DNA of 12,226 nt, from assembly GCA_903895475.1 (NCBI GenBank), contig CAITUF010000119.1:1-12226 (forward strand). Reading direction: 5' to 3'. The notes beneath the pieces are model-generated. The model did no database searches and was not told the origin of the DNA. It saw only the letters and a program-made list of their open reading frames with translations. This document shows, one piece after another, positions 1-6,771 of this stretch. A program made the position numbers and the translations under genes. Origin of the DNA: an uncultured Opitutia bacterium. GTDB taxonomy: Bacteria; Verrucomicrobiota; Verrucomicrobiia; Opitutales; UBA953. Positions within the stretch are counted from its first letter, which is position 1, and the number at the start of each line of letters is the position of its first letter.

Positions 1-272
1 GCCGTCCAGCCCAGTTGTCGCGCGAGTTCATTAGCGAGGTCGACCCGGCGGGTGCGGCTCATGTTGCGGTCGACTTCTTGTAAGGCTGCTACTTGCGCTC
101 CAGAGTCCTTAATTAGTTGGGCGATCCGACCAAGGTCGACCTTGCCGTCCAAGCCTTCGCCGTGGTGGATATTGTAGCAGAAGACACGCAGCGGTGGGGC
201 GGGGGTGCTTTCGGCTGCGTTCCCTGTGAGGATCGCAGCGATTAGCCAGGCCAGTGCTGAGAGGGACTTCAT
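1..272 (-). CDS. Exported endonuclease/exonuclease/phosphatase (EEP) family protein, N-terminal part
   Basis: The first 90 codons are visible and the gene leaves the window at position 1. Residues 1-20 form a signal peptide (MKSLSALAWL start, ending near GNAA), so the product is exported. Residues 29-80 match the start of the EEP fold: RVFCYNIHHGEG, with the conserved Asn at residue 34, then DLGRIAQLI, and the metal-binding Glu at residue 66 in ALQEVDRN. These are seen directly. From family knowledge, such enzymes hydrolyse phosphodiester or phosphomonoester bonds using a divalent metal. The substrate here (nucleic acid, phospholipid or sugar phosphate) cannot be told because the catalytic His and Asp residues lie beyond the edge. 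The start is chosen because it opens the signal peptide. It has no Shine-Dalgarno site. A terminator just upstream makes it a separate transcription unit from the preceding gene. Confidence 0.85.
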   Translation of the reverse strand, partial: MKSLSALAWLIAAILTGNAAESTPAPPLRVFCYNIHHGEGLDGKVDLGRIAQLIKDSGAQVAALQEVDRNMSRTRRVDLANELARQLGWT

Positions 273-314
273 GGCCTGACGCTAACGCGCGGTGGTCGGG
301 GTGCAATCGCACAA

Positions 315-342
315 CAAAAAGGGCGTGCCGAAGCACGCCCTT
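315..342 (-). terminator. Rho-independent terminator downstream of the SGNH/dehydrogenase gene
   Basis: Read on the minus strand, an 8-bp perfect stem GGGCGTGC/GCACGCCC (321-328 with 333-340) encloses a TTCG loop closed by C-G, the very stable C(UUCG)G tetraloop. The stem is extended by A-T pairs at its base and is followed by TTTTTGTTG. It begins about 22 nt after the stop codon of the 364-3582 gene and lies before the start of the EEP gene at 272. Confidence 0.85.
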
Positions 343-363
343 GGTCGGGAAGTCCGTGGGGAT

Positions 364-3300
364 TTACTTGCCCGCAGGGAACGGGTGTTCCTTCAGGATT
401 TCTTCCGGTGTGTACATGGCCGTACGGGCCTTGTTCGCATCGCGGACTTTCTTCACCTGAGCGGCCGAGACGGGAGGCAGGTTATTGCCCCAAGACTGGC
501 GAACGTAGGTGAGGACACCGGCGACTTCTTCGTCCTTTAGCATCTGGCCGAGGGGGGTCATGGCAGCCTGGCCAGCAGCGACGTCACCGTACTGCTTGCC
601 CTGGAACGTCATCTTTCCGTACATCCCGTTGAGGATGAGCTTGATGGCGCGGTCGGGTTCGCCGTCGATCCATGGATTCGTCGGGTAGCCGGTCATCTTG
701 GCGAGGGATGGGTAAGTGCCGAAGGTCGGCTTGGTCTTGTCAGGGAAGCTCTCGATGCCCTTGCCGTCGGCCTGGTGACAGGTGACGCGGAGTGCCTCAC
801 GGAAGTAGACTTCTTTGCCGAGGTCATAGAGCTTCTTATCAGCCTTAGAAATCTTCTTATCCGTGGGGCCGTAGGTTGTTTCGATAGGCTTCTTAATCGT
901 GGCCATGTTGAAGTCCTTACCTTCGGGCAGAGACGACAGCTGCTTCATCGTTTCACGGAAGCAGTAAGCGATAGTCTTGTCCTTCTCGTCCTTGACGACG
1001 AGGGCGGCGGTGATGGCCCGCTTGGTGTCAGCACCGTTGAAGAAGCTGAGGGCGCGGACGGCTTCAAGGCGAACGCGCGGGTGCTCATCCTTGATGGCGG
1101 CTTCGACAATCCCGATGGCATCCGGGATACGGTCACGCTGGTAGCAGACGACGCGGACAGCTTGGGCGCGGGCATTATGCTCGGGGGACTTCAGGAGGGC
1201 CTTGATGAGGTCGAGGTTCACCGCGTTGTGCCACTGGTGGACCCAGAGGGCTTCGAGGATGTGGTGGGCATCTTCCTTCTTGGAAGGGTCGAACTGCTTC
1301 ACCCATTTCTGGGTAGCGGCGATGACGTCAGTACTGTCGTACTTGTGCAACTCGACCTTGGCGCGTTGGCGGACGTTATCTTCGTGTTCCTTGAGGAGCT
1401 CGAGGAGGTTGGCGATCGATTCGCCAAAGATCTTCTTAGGCGTCAGCAGCGGACGACCCGGGAAGGTGATGCGGTAGAGGCGGCCGTGCTGGTGGTCGCG
1501 GTTCGGGTCGCGCAGGTGGTGCTGGAGGTGGCCGATGAGCATCTGGGACCAGTCCATGACGTACAGCGAGCCATCAGGAGCCACGGCCACGCCGGAGGGA
1601 CGGAAGTTGCCGGCCTTGGTGTTGTCGGTCTTGATCAAGCCAGGCTCGATGGTCGTGCCCTTGATTGCCGAACCTTCTTCAGTGAGCTTCGCGCGGAAGA
1701 TGCCTTGGTAGGTAATCACGTTCGTGTGGAGGAACGTGCCCTGCCAGTCGTCAGGGAAGTGACGGCTGCTGAGGATGGCCGTGCCCGGGCAGGGACGCGA
1801 GGGGCGGTCCCACATCTGGTGATAGCCGCCGTGGGAGCCGGTGTCGAGGTGGCCGGAGAAGCCAGGGCCGAAGTAGTTGGCGTTACCAGTGGCGTCGGTG
1901 ATGATGTCGTTGCCCCAGTAGTCGAAGACGCGACCGTGCGGGTTGGCGAAGCCGTAGGGGACGTAGCGCGAGAACTTGTAGGTCATCGGCTCGAAGCGGT
2001 AGATAGCGCCGTTGGTGTTCCGGATTGCTCCCTTATCGAAGGTTTCGACTTGGGTGCGGTGGAACACGCCGTCGGAGAAGTACATCGCACCACCTGGTTC
2101 ATAGCAGATGGAGTTCGTCTCGTGGTGGGAGTCAGCCGCGTCCATGCCCGTCAGAATCTTTACAACCGAATCGGCTTTTTCCATCTTGCCGGAGGTGTCG
2201 CGTGCAAACCACATGTCGGGCGACTGGATGAGGATGACGCCATCCTTATAGAACTGGAAGCCAGTTGGGCAATTGAGGCCGTCAAGGAAGACGTGCGACT
2301 TGGCGACCTTGCCGGTCTTCGGGTCGAGGTCGAGGACGAGGAGCTTGTCGAAGTTCTTAGTCTTCGGGGAGGTTTCAGGGTAGTTCGGCCAGACGGCGAG
2401 CCAGAGGCGACCCTTGGCGTCGAAGTTCATCTGGACCGGGTTGATGAGCTCAGGGACCGTCGTCTCGTCGGCGATGAACTCGACCTTGCAGCCCTCAGGG
2501 AGGGTCAGGTGCTTGAGTTGCTCTTCGCCGGAAAGGTAGGGGACAGGCTCCTTGCGGTTCGGCGGGACGGCGATGTCGGGCAGGAGGTTGTCGTCCTTGA
2601 CGATGAGGTTCTTGCTGTTGGCGGCAGCCCAGATGACCTGGTCGCGGTTGGCGGTCTTGATGTCGCGGTTGGCGAGCTCACGGCCGATGACGGTGGCGTT
2701 GTCGATACCCTCGTACTTGATACGCGAGCGCTGACCGTAGATGTTGAATTGGTCGACCGTGCGGTAGCGGTGGTGCCACTGGGTGGACTTCTCGTTGACG
2801 GCAGCGAGGAGGGCGGCGTCGATGGACGGGGCTGCCTTACCGAAGAGGGCTTGGAACTGCACGGCGGCAAGGGCTTCGTCGCCAGCGTCATTCAAGTGGA
2901 TACCGTTAATCGTCAGCGGGGACTTGGCCGCCGCGTAGAGTTTCTGCGAAGGGGTGAAGAGGTCGACGAACTGGACCTGGTTAGCCTTGGCAACTTCGCC
3001 GAGGGCGGCGGTGTAGGCAGCGAGGTTCTTATTATTGCGGGCGACGATGGCCGGGTCGAAGTTGGCGGACTTGAGGTCTTCGTGGGCAATCGGGGAGAGG
3101 AGGACGAGGCGGACCTTGCCCTTGCCGTAGTCGGCGGCTAGCTGCTTCTTCACCCACTCGTCGATGTTTGCTTTGAAGGCGACGAGTCCATCTGGACCGC
3201 GGAAACTTTCATTGAAGCCCCAATAGGCGAGCATCACGTTGGCATGGAAGTCGGTGCCGAAGTGGTAGGTGATGGCGGTGTTGCCCGATTTCGTGGCGAG

Positions 3301-3582
3301 CGCACCAGGCTTCATATTAAGGAAGAGTTCGAGGGCAGGTACTTCGTCGGAGCGATGGCGAGTGTTCACTTCGTCGCCGGAGAAGCCGAGGTTGCGCACG
3401 ACGAGATCCTTGTCGGCATTCGCCTTATGAATCAGCGCCTCGAGGTGGCCGTAGTGCTGTTGACGGTCAGCGAGGCCGCCGCCGACGATGGCGACGTTAT
3501 CGCCTTTCTTTAGCTCGAGGGTTTGGGCCTGCACGCTGGCGAAGCCGAGCATGGCAAGGAGGAGGGTAAGCAACGGACGCAT
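364..3582 (-). CDS. Secreted SGNH-like / beta-propeller dehydrogenase / HEAT / cytochrome-like fusion protein (PVC type)
   Basis: The product has 1072 residues and several domains. Residues 1-20 are a signal peptide (MRPLLTLLLAMLGFASVQAQ). Residues about 25-255 resemble an SGNH hydrolase: block-II-like NLGFSGD at 64-70, GFNES at 122-126 and GIHLND at 227-232. The usual GDS nucleophile block reads V-G-G-G (33-36) and the DxxH position reads N226-G-I-H229, so this domain may not be catalytic. Residues about 360-715 are the propeller of the Pirellula/Verrucomicrobium membrane-bound dehydrogenase family (NPVQMNFDAKGRLWLAVWPN, SGVAVAPDGSLYVMDWSQ). Residues about 730-880 are HEAT-like helices. Residues about 920-1045 match the family's c-type heme domain, including a likely Met ligand in AAMTPLG (M1008), but the heme motif is R932-V-T-C935-H936, lacking the first Cys. 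The likely role is periplasmic sugar or alcohol oxidation (inference). The open frame extends to 3729, but the start at 3582 is chosen because it begins the signal peptide. Confidence 0.85.
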   Translation of the reverse strand: MRPLLTLLLAMLGFASVQAQTLELKKGDNVAIVGGGLADRQQHYGHLEALIHKANADKDLVVRNLGFSGDEVNTRHRSDEVPALELFLNMKPGALATKSGNTAITYHFGTDFHANVMLAYWGFNESFRGPDGLVAFKANIDEWVKKQLAADYGKGKVRLVLLSPIAHEDLKSANFDPAIVARNNKNLAAYTAALGEVAKANQVQFVDLFTPSQKLYAAAKSPLTINGIHLNDAGDEALAAVQFQALFGKAAPSIDAALLAAVNEKSTQWHHRYRTVDQFNIYGQRSRIKYEGIDNATVIGRELANRDIKTANRDQVIWAAANSKNLIVKDDNLLPDIAVPPNRKEPVPYLSGEEQLKHLTLPEGCKVEFIADETTVPELINPVQMNFDAKGRLWLAVWPNYPETSPKTKNFDKLLVLDLDPKTGKVAKSHVFLDGLNCPTGFQFYKDGVILIQSPDMWFARDTSGKMEKADSVVKILTGMDAADSHHETNSICYEPGGAMYFSDGVFHRTQVETFDKGAIRNTNGAIYRFEPMTYKFSRYVPYGFANPHGRVFDYWGNDIITDATGNANYFGPGFSGHLDTGSHGGYHQMWDRPSRPCPGTAILSSRHFPDDWQGTFLHTNVITYQGIFRAKLTEEGSAIKGTTIEPGLIKTDNTKAGNFRPSGVAVAPDGSLYVMDWSQMLIGHLQHHLRDPNRDHQHGRLYRITFPGRPLLTPKKIFGESIANLLELLKEHEDNVRQRAKVELHKYDSTDVIAATQKWVKQFDPSKKEDAHHILEALWVHQWHNAVNLDLIKALLKSPEHNARAQAVRVVCYQRDRIPDAIGIVEAAIKDEHPRVRLEAVRALSFFNGADTKRAITAALVVKDEKDKTIAYCFRETMKQLSSLPEGKDFNMATIKKPIETTYGPTDKKISKADKKLYDLGKEVYFREALRVTCHQADGKGIESFPDKTKPTFGTYPSLAKMTGYPTNPWIDGEPDRAIKLILNGMYGKMTFQGKQYGDVAAGQAAMTPLGQMLKDEEVAGVLTYVRQSWGNNLPPVSAAQVKKVRDANKARTAMYTPEEILKEHPFPAGK

Positions 3583-3620
3583 GTGGGTGTATGGGATGAA
3601 AGGGAAGCGGAAGCCAAAGA

Positions 3621-3643
3621 CCACCGGCCCGGATGGGCGGTGG
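3621..3643 (-). other. Bulged hairpin in the leader region of the SGNH/dehydrogenase gene
   Basis: CCACCG (3621-3626) pairs with CGGTGG (3638-3643). After a single bulged G, CCC pairs with GGG across a GGAT loop. It sits about 40 nt upstream of the start at 3582. On the minus strand it is followed by TCTTTGG, too weak a T-tract to call a terminator for the YHYH gene. The rest of the 209-nt gap (3583-3791) shows no gene and no promoter I would defend. A 5-bp hairpin at 3761-3775 lacks a T-tract on either strand. Confidence 0.25.
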
Positions 3644-3791
3644 AAAGGACGGGGATGGGCCAAGGTGTGGTTTTTTCGACCCCCTGCCAAGGGCAATGTT
3701 CCCCCCAAGGCGAACGATTTGACCGCCATTTCCCGCCAATAAAGTAACTTGCCTGACTTTCTCCCGCCGAGGGAGGTCGCCGAAGCCTAGA

Positions 3792-5663
3792 TTACTTGTT
3801 CAATAACTGCTTGGTCACCTCAGCCATGTCGACCTCGGGCTTGGCGGTCCAGCGCTGCTTATAGCCCGCGGGGGCTTCGACTTTAGTGCGGAAGAGGACG
3901 GTGTTGTCGAGGTCCAGGTCTGCGGTCCAGATGAACTGGGCGCCCGTAAAGCTTTCCTTGGCCTTGGTGAAGGATTCCTTCGGGCTCACACGTTCCTCGG
4001 TGAACTCGGTGGCCGCGGTCCAGCTGGAGTCGTCGAAGTCGACAGCGTACCAGTTGTCGGGAATGGGGTCGTGCTGAACCTTGGGGTTGGTGACGTCCCG
4101 GTCGAGCGGGCCCTTAAAGAAGCTCTTGGCCTTCCACTTCGCATTCGTGACGGTGCCGTCAGAGAATTTGATAATCAAACCGGCGTCACCCATGCGGTTG
4201 CCGTATTCGAGGCCAGTCTTTGGGTCGGCGTTGTCCATGGCCATGACGGCGATGGTCATCGGGTACTCGGGCATGATGTCGACCGAGACGACATTGTGCG
4301 GCATGTACTCGATGGGGTCGACGACGCGGAGCTTTCCGTTGATGAAGAGGATGAACCAGTTGTCGGCGTAGACGTTCAGTTTCAAGGCGTCGGCAGGGGA
4401 GGGCTTAATCAGGCCGGAAGGATCGCCTTTTCCGCCCTTGCCACCTTTGCCGCCTTTGGGACGGTCGCCCTTTGGTCGGTCACCTTCGGGATTTCCAGGT
4501 TGAGCCTGCTCGCCGAGGTCTCCGACTTCGCCCTTGGTGCCCTCGGGTTCATTCGGCGGGCGCTTACCACCCTTGCCGCCTTTGCCACCTTTACCTTCGC
4601 CCTTGGCGCCACCGCCGCCCGGGCCGCGTTCGTTGGGTTTGTAGGTCTCGACGACTGGGGTGCCGTCAGGACGGCTGTAAGTAAAAGTCCACGTGCCGTC
4701 TTCGTTGGCGACGTACTTCACACTGAGCGCCTTGCCGTTGAGCGTGTAGCGCAGCTCGTAGGTTTTGCCGTCAGGCGAGGAGGTGAAGTCCTTGATTGCC
4801 GCGCCGCGGAGAGGAGATTGCGAGTAAGCCGAGCCTTCCTTGCGGACGTGGCTGGCGGAGGGTTGTGGGTCGACTTGGCCGCCGACTTCGGTGACTTCGC
4901 CGTGGAATCCGCCGTTGATGTAGGGGTAGACCTTCTGTGCGTGGTAATGGTAACCGAGGGCTTTAGTCTCGTGGCCGCCAAACTCGTCGAGCTTACCGGG
5001 CGCCGAGCCGTCGGGCTCGTTGTAACCATAGATGGCGTAACCATCGAGGGCCACGGCGATAGGCTTGCCCTTGCCGAGCGTCTTCTCGAGGAAGACTGGC
5101 GCATCATGGTAATGGTAGTCATCGCCCTTGCCGCAGTGGCCACCGAAGTCGTCGAGCTCGCCAAACTTCTTAGCATCGTCGCCGCGGTTATTCAGTGCGT
5201 TAAAAATCGGGATGCCGTTCGCGGCGAGTGCGATGGCTCCGCGCATGAAGTGCGTCTTCGCAGACATCGGTTCCTTGGCGGGCACGGGATGACGCGGAAT
5301 CTGCCAAGCCTTGTCGCCCGCGTAAGTTTGCGGGATGGGAACTTGCTGCTGCCAAGATTTGATGCCGGCCATGAGCGGGTGGTCAGGCAGGCCCTTGGCT
5401 TCGACGTAGAGATACTTCTCGTCCCAGCGCACACCGACCTTCGGAGCGAAGGCTTGGAACGACGCGGCCAAGGCTGGTGGCGTGCCGTTGGTCGTACCAG
5501 CGGCGAGGTTGGTGAAGTTCAGGTAGAACCTCGCCGACGGAGTGACTAGGGTCGCGGTCACGGCTTCACGGTACTTCGCCTCGACCGGTGGGATGTGCGC
5601 TTGGAGCGATGGGACGGCGTAGGCAGCAGCGAGCAGGGCCAGGAGGCGGACGGCGGGACTCAT
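3792..5663 (-). CDS. Secreted YHYH-domain protein with Gly/Lys-rich linker
   Basis: The product has 623 residues. A signal peptide covers residues 1-22. The N-terminal domain (about 25-345) is a YHYH domain: the name-giving tetrapeptide occurs twice, at 183-186 (DDYHYHDAP) and 238-241 (LGYHYHAQKVYPYINGG), around a conserved ALDGYAIYGYNEPDGS segment. The family is widespread in Verrucomicrobiota and Planctomycetota and has no established biochemical role. The clustered His residues suggest metal binding (inference). Residues 347-414 are a low-complexity linker with KGGKGGKGGK-type runs. Residues about 425-600 form a beta-rich region (NVYADNWFILFINGKLR, TVLFRTKVEAPAGYKQRW) resembling a galactose-binding-like or jellyroll module found in secreted carbohydrate-associated proteins, by pattern only. 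The start is supported by the signal peptide and by a TATAAT box 7 nt upstream. It is probably transcribed alone. Confidence 0.85.
   Translation of the reverse strand: MSPAVRLLALLAAAYAVPSLQAHIPPVEAKYREAVTATLVTPSARFYLNFTNLAAGTTNGTPPALAASFQAFAPKVGVRWDEKYLYVEAKGLPDHPLMAGIKSWQQQVPIPQTYAGDKAWQIPRHPVPAKEPMSAKTHFMRGAIALAANGIPIFNALNNRGDDAKKFGELDDFGGHCGKGDDYHYHDAPVFLEKTLGKGKPIAVALDGYAIYGYNEPDGSAPGKLDEFGGHETKALGYHYHAQKVYPYINGGFHGEVTEVGGQVDPQPSASHVRKEGSAYSQSPLRGAAIKDFTSSPDGKTYELRYTLNGKALSVKYVANEDGTWTFTYSRPDGTPVVETYKPNERGPGGGGAKGEGKGGKGGKGGKRPPNEPEGTKGEVGDLGEQAQPGNPEGDRPKGDRPKGGKGGKGGKGDPSGLIKPSPADALKLNVYADNWFILFINGKLRVVDPIEYMPHNVVSVDIMPEYPMTIAVMAMDNADPKTGLEYGNRMGDAGLIIKFSDGTVTNAKWKAKSFFKGPLDRDVTNPKVQHDPIPDNWYAVDFDDSSWTAATEFTEERVSPKESFTKAKESFTGAQFIWTADLDLDNTVLFRTKVEAPAGYKQRWTAKPEVDMAEVTKQLLNK
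4425..4625 (-). repeat. Low-complexity Gly/Lys-rich linker coding repeat in the YHYH gene
   Basis: The DNA encodes residues 347-414 of the YHYH protein. Lys-Gly-Gly triplets recur at 358-367 and 403-413, and DRPKG occurs twice in tandem (395-404). On the plus strand this shows as repeated 9-mers such as CCGCCTTTG and CCACCTTTG. The acidic/Pro segment between the two KGG tracts (about 368-394) makes the linker bipartite. In-frame 9-bp units of this kind can expand or contract by slippage. Confidence 0.75.
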
Positions 5664-5670
5664 GCGGATA

Positions 5671-5676
5671 ATTATA
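5671..5676 (-). promoter_or_regulatory. Candidate -10 box for a leaderless YHYH transcript
   Basis: A perfect TATAAT on the minus strand is followed by TATCCGC and then the ATG at 5663. With a usual 6-7 nt from -10 to transcription start, the RNA would begin at or next to the start codon, so it would be leaderless. No good -35 box is visible; the hexamer at a 17-nt spacing is TCTCCC. Perfect TATAAT is uncommon in DNA this GC-rich, but a chance match is possible. Confidence 0.45.
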
Positions 5677-5723
5677 GGCGATGGAGGGTTAAGGGGAGAT
5701 TAAGCCTCAGGGAGGGCATTGTG

Positions 5724-5806
5724 TGGGTAGGGTCAGCACTGCGTGCTGACCTAGTTCTTCCTTAAGCTAGGTTCGCTAGGTTAGCACGCAGTGCTAACCC
5801 TACCCA
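5724..5806. repeat. Inverted pair of REP-type hairpins (REPIN/BIME-like element)
   Basis: Two 31-nt units (5724-5754 and 5776-5806) are inverted copies matching at 29 of 31 positions, separated by 21 nt. Each unit is itself a perfect 9-bp hairpin. The left stem is GGTCAGCAC/GTGCTGACC (5731-5739 with 5743-5751). The right stem is GGTTAGCAC/GTGCTAACC (5779-5787 with 5791-5799). Each hairpin directly abuts a GTAG tetranucleotide on its outer side (5727-5730, and CTAC at 5800-5803), the hallmark of REP elements mobilised by RAYT transposases. The spacer contains a CTAGGTT direct repeat (5767-5773, 5776-5782). The element starts 10 nt after the aldo/keto reductase stop codon and may also end that transcript or stabilise its 3' end. 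Confidence 0.85.
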
Positions 5807-5816
5807 ATATAAAGGC

Positions 5817-6767
5817 TCAGCCCAATGCCTTCGCGATCTCTACAAGCACTTCCTCGGGAATCGCGAGGCGGCCGCCGCCGATGGTCTCGGTGATTTGGCC
5901 GGGCTTGCGGGCGCCAACGATGGCGGCGGTGACGCGCGGTTGACGGAGGACCCAGGCGATGGCGAGTTCAGCGGGCGTCGTGCCAAGGCGCGTCGCGACC
6001 TGGCGGAGCACATCATTCAGGGCGATGTTCTTGGAGAGGAGGGGTTCGTTAAATTGCGGATCTCCGCGACGGTGGTCGGTGGCGGGCAGGGCATCGACCC
6101 AAGCGCGCGTAACCTTACCGCTGAGGAGTCCTTTCTGCATCGGGCTGTAGGGGATGAGGCCGATGTTGTGGGCTTCACAGTACGGGATGATCTCCGCTTC
6201 GATGCCGCGGTTAATCATGCTATACGGCGGCTGCAGGAAGGCGACCGGATGAATCGCTTGAAGGCGCTTGAGCTGCGCGACGTTGAAGTTGCTCACGCCC
6301 GCCCAGCGGACCTTGCCGGCCTTCACGAGTTCGGCGATGGCCGACCAGCCTTCTTCGATATCCTCGTCGGGCTGCGGCCAGTGAATCTGGTACATGTCGA
6401 TGACGTCCACGCCGAGACGGCGAAGGCTGTCTTCGATCTCGCGGTGGATACTCGCACGCTTGAGGCGTGGCACGATGGCACCGTCGGCTTCCCAGCAACG
6501 TTCGCACTTCGTCGAAATAATCGGACGGCGACCCTTGAGTTCTTTGAGCGCTAGGCCCACGACGTCTTCGCAGTGCCCGAGGCCGTAGACGGGGGCGGTA
6601 TCGAGCCAGTTGATGCCGAGGTCGAGTGCTTCGTGGATGGTGCGGACAGAGAGGGCGTCGTCTTGTGGCCCCCAGCCAAATTTCCAATCGCCGCCACCCA
6701 TGGCCCAAGTGCCGAGGCCGACTGGCGTGAGGTGAAGATCGGAGCAACCGAGCTTACGGAGTTTCAT
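5817..6767 (-). CDS. Aldo/keto reductase, YhdN/AKR11-like
   Basis: This is a 316-residue cytoplasmic NAD(P)H-dependent oxidoreductase with no signal peptide. The full (beta/alpha)8 AKR pattern is present: GLGTWAMGG near the N-terminus, the catalytic tetrad Asp56 and Tyr61 (NWLDTAPVYG), Lys87 (IISTK) and His129 (MYQIHW), then VRWAGVSNFN, and the C-terminal cofactor segment AAIVGARKPGQITE. Similarity to Bacillus YhdN (AKR11B) is strong by eye throughout. It would reduce an aldehyde or ketone, or oxidise the alcohol; the substrate is unknown. The frame is open upstream to 7100, but that extension overlaps the sulfatase and has no AKR character, so the ATG at 6767 is chosen. This start lies 4 nt after the sulfatase stop codon, so the two are almost certainly co-transcribed and probably translationally coupled. 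Confidence 0.93.
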   Translation of the reverse strand: MKLRKLGCSDLHLTPVGLGTWAMGGGDWKFGWGPQDDALSVRTIHEALDLGINWLDTAPVYGLGHCEDVVGLALKELKGRRPIISTKCERCWEADGAIVPRLKRASIHREIEDSLRRLGVDVIDMYQIHWPQPDEDIEEGWSAIAELVKAGKVRWAGVSNFNVAQLKRLQAIHPVAFLQPPYSMINRGIEAEIIPYCEAHNIGLIPYSPMQKGLLSGKVTRAWVDALPATDHRRGDPQFNEPLLSKNIALNDVLRQVATRLGTTPAELAIAWVLRQPRVTAAIVGARKPGQITETIGGGRLAIPEEVLVEIAKALG

Positions 6768-6771
6768 GGGT

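Noticed and set aside
315..342. GGGCGTGC palindrome as a further REP copy
   Set aside because: It lacks the GTAG head and the REP stem sequence; position and T-tract fit an ordinary terminator.
775..3141. Very long plus-strand open frame (788 codons) opposite the SGNH/dehydrogenase gene
   Set aside because: It is antisense to a gene with clear domains. The product is Val/Asp/Glu/Arg-rich low-quality sequence with no motif, explained by GC-rich codon choice that avoids TTA, CTA and TCA codons on the real strand.
3583..3729. 49-codon upstream extension of the SGNH/dehydrogenase frame
   Set aside because: The extension has no signal sequence or domain character, while the ATG at 3582 begins a textbook signal peptide.
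3761..3775. CTCCC/GGGAG hairpin just after the YHYH stop codon as a terminator
   Set aside because: The stem is only 5 bp, and on the minus strand it is followed by AAAG rather than a T-tract.
4425..4625. Repeated short units as a CRISPR array or non-coding satellite
   Set aside because: The units keep the reading frame, encode a Gly/Lys linker inside an intact gene, and have no spacer-repeat structure.
4071..5549. Plus-strand open frame of 492 codons opposite the YHYH gene
   Set aside because: It is an antisense shadow of a well-supported gene, with Val/Ala/Arg-rich translation and no recognisable domain.
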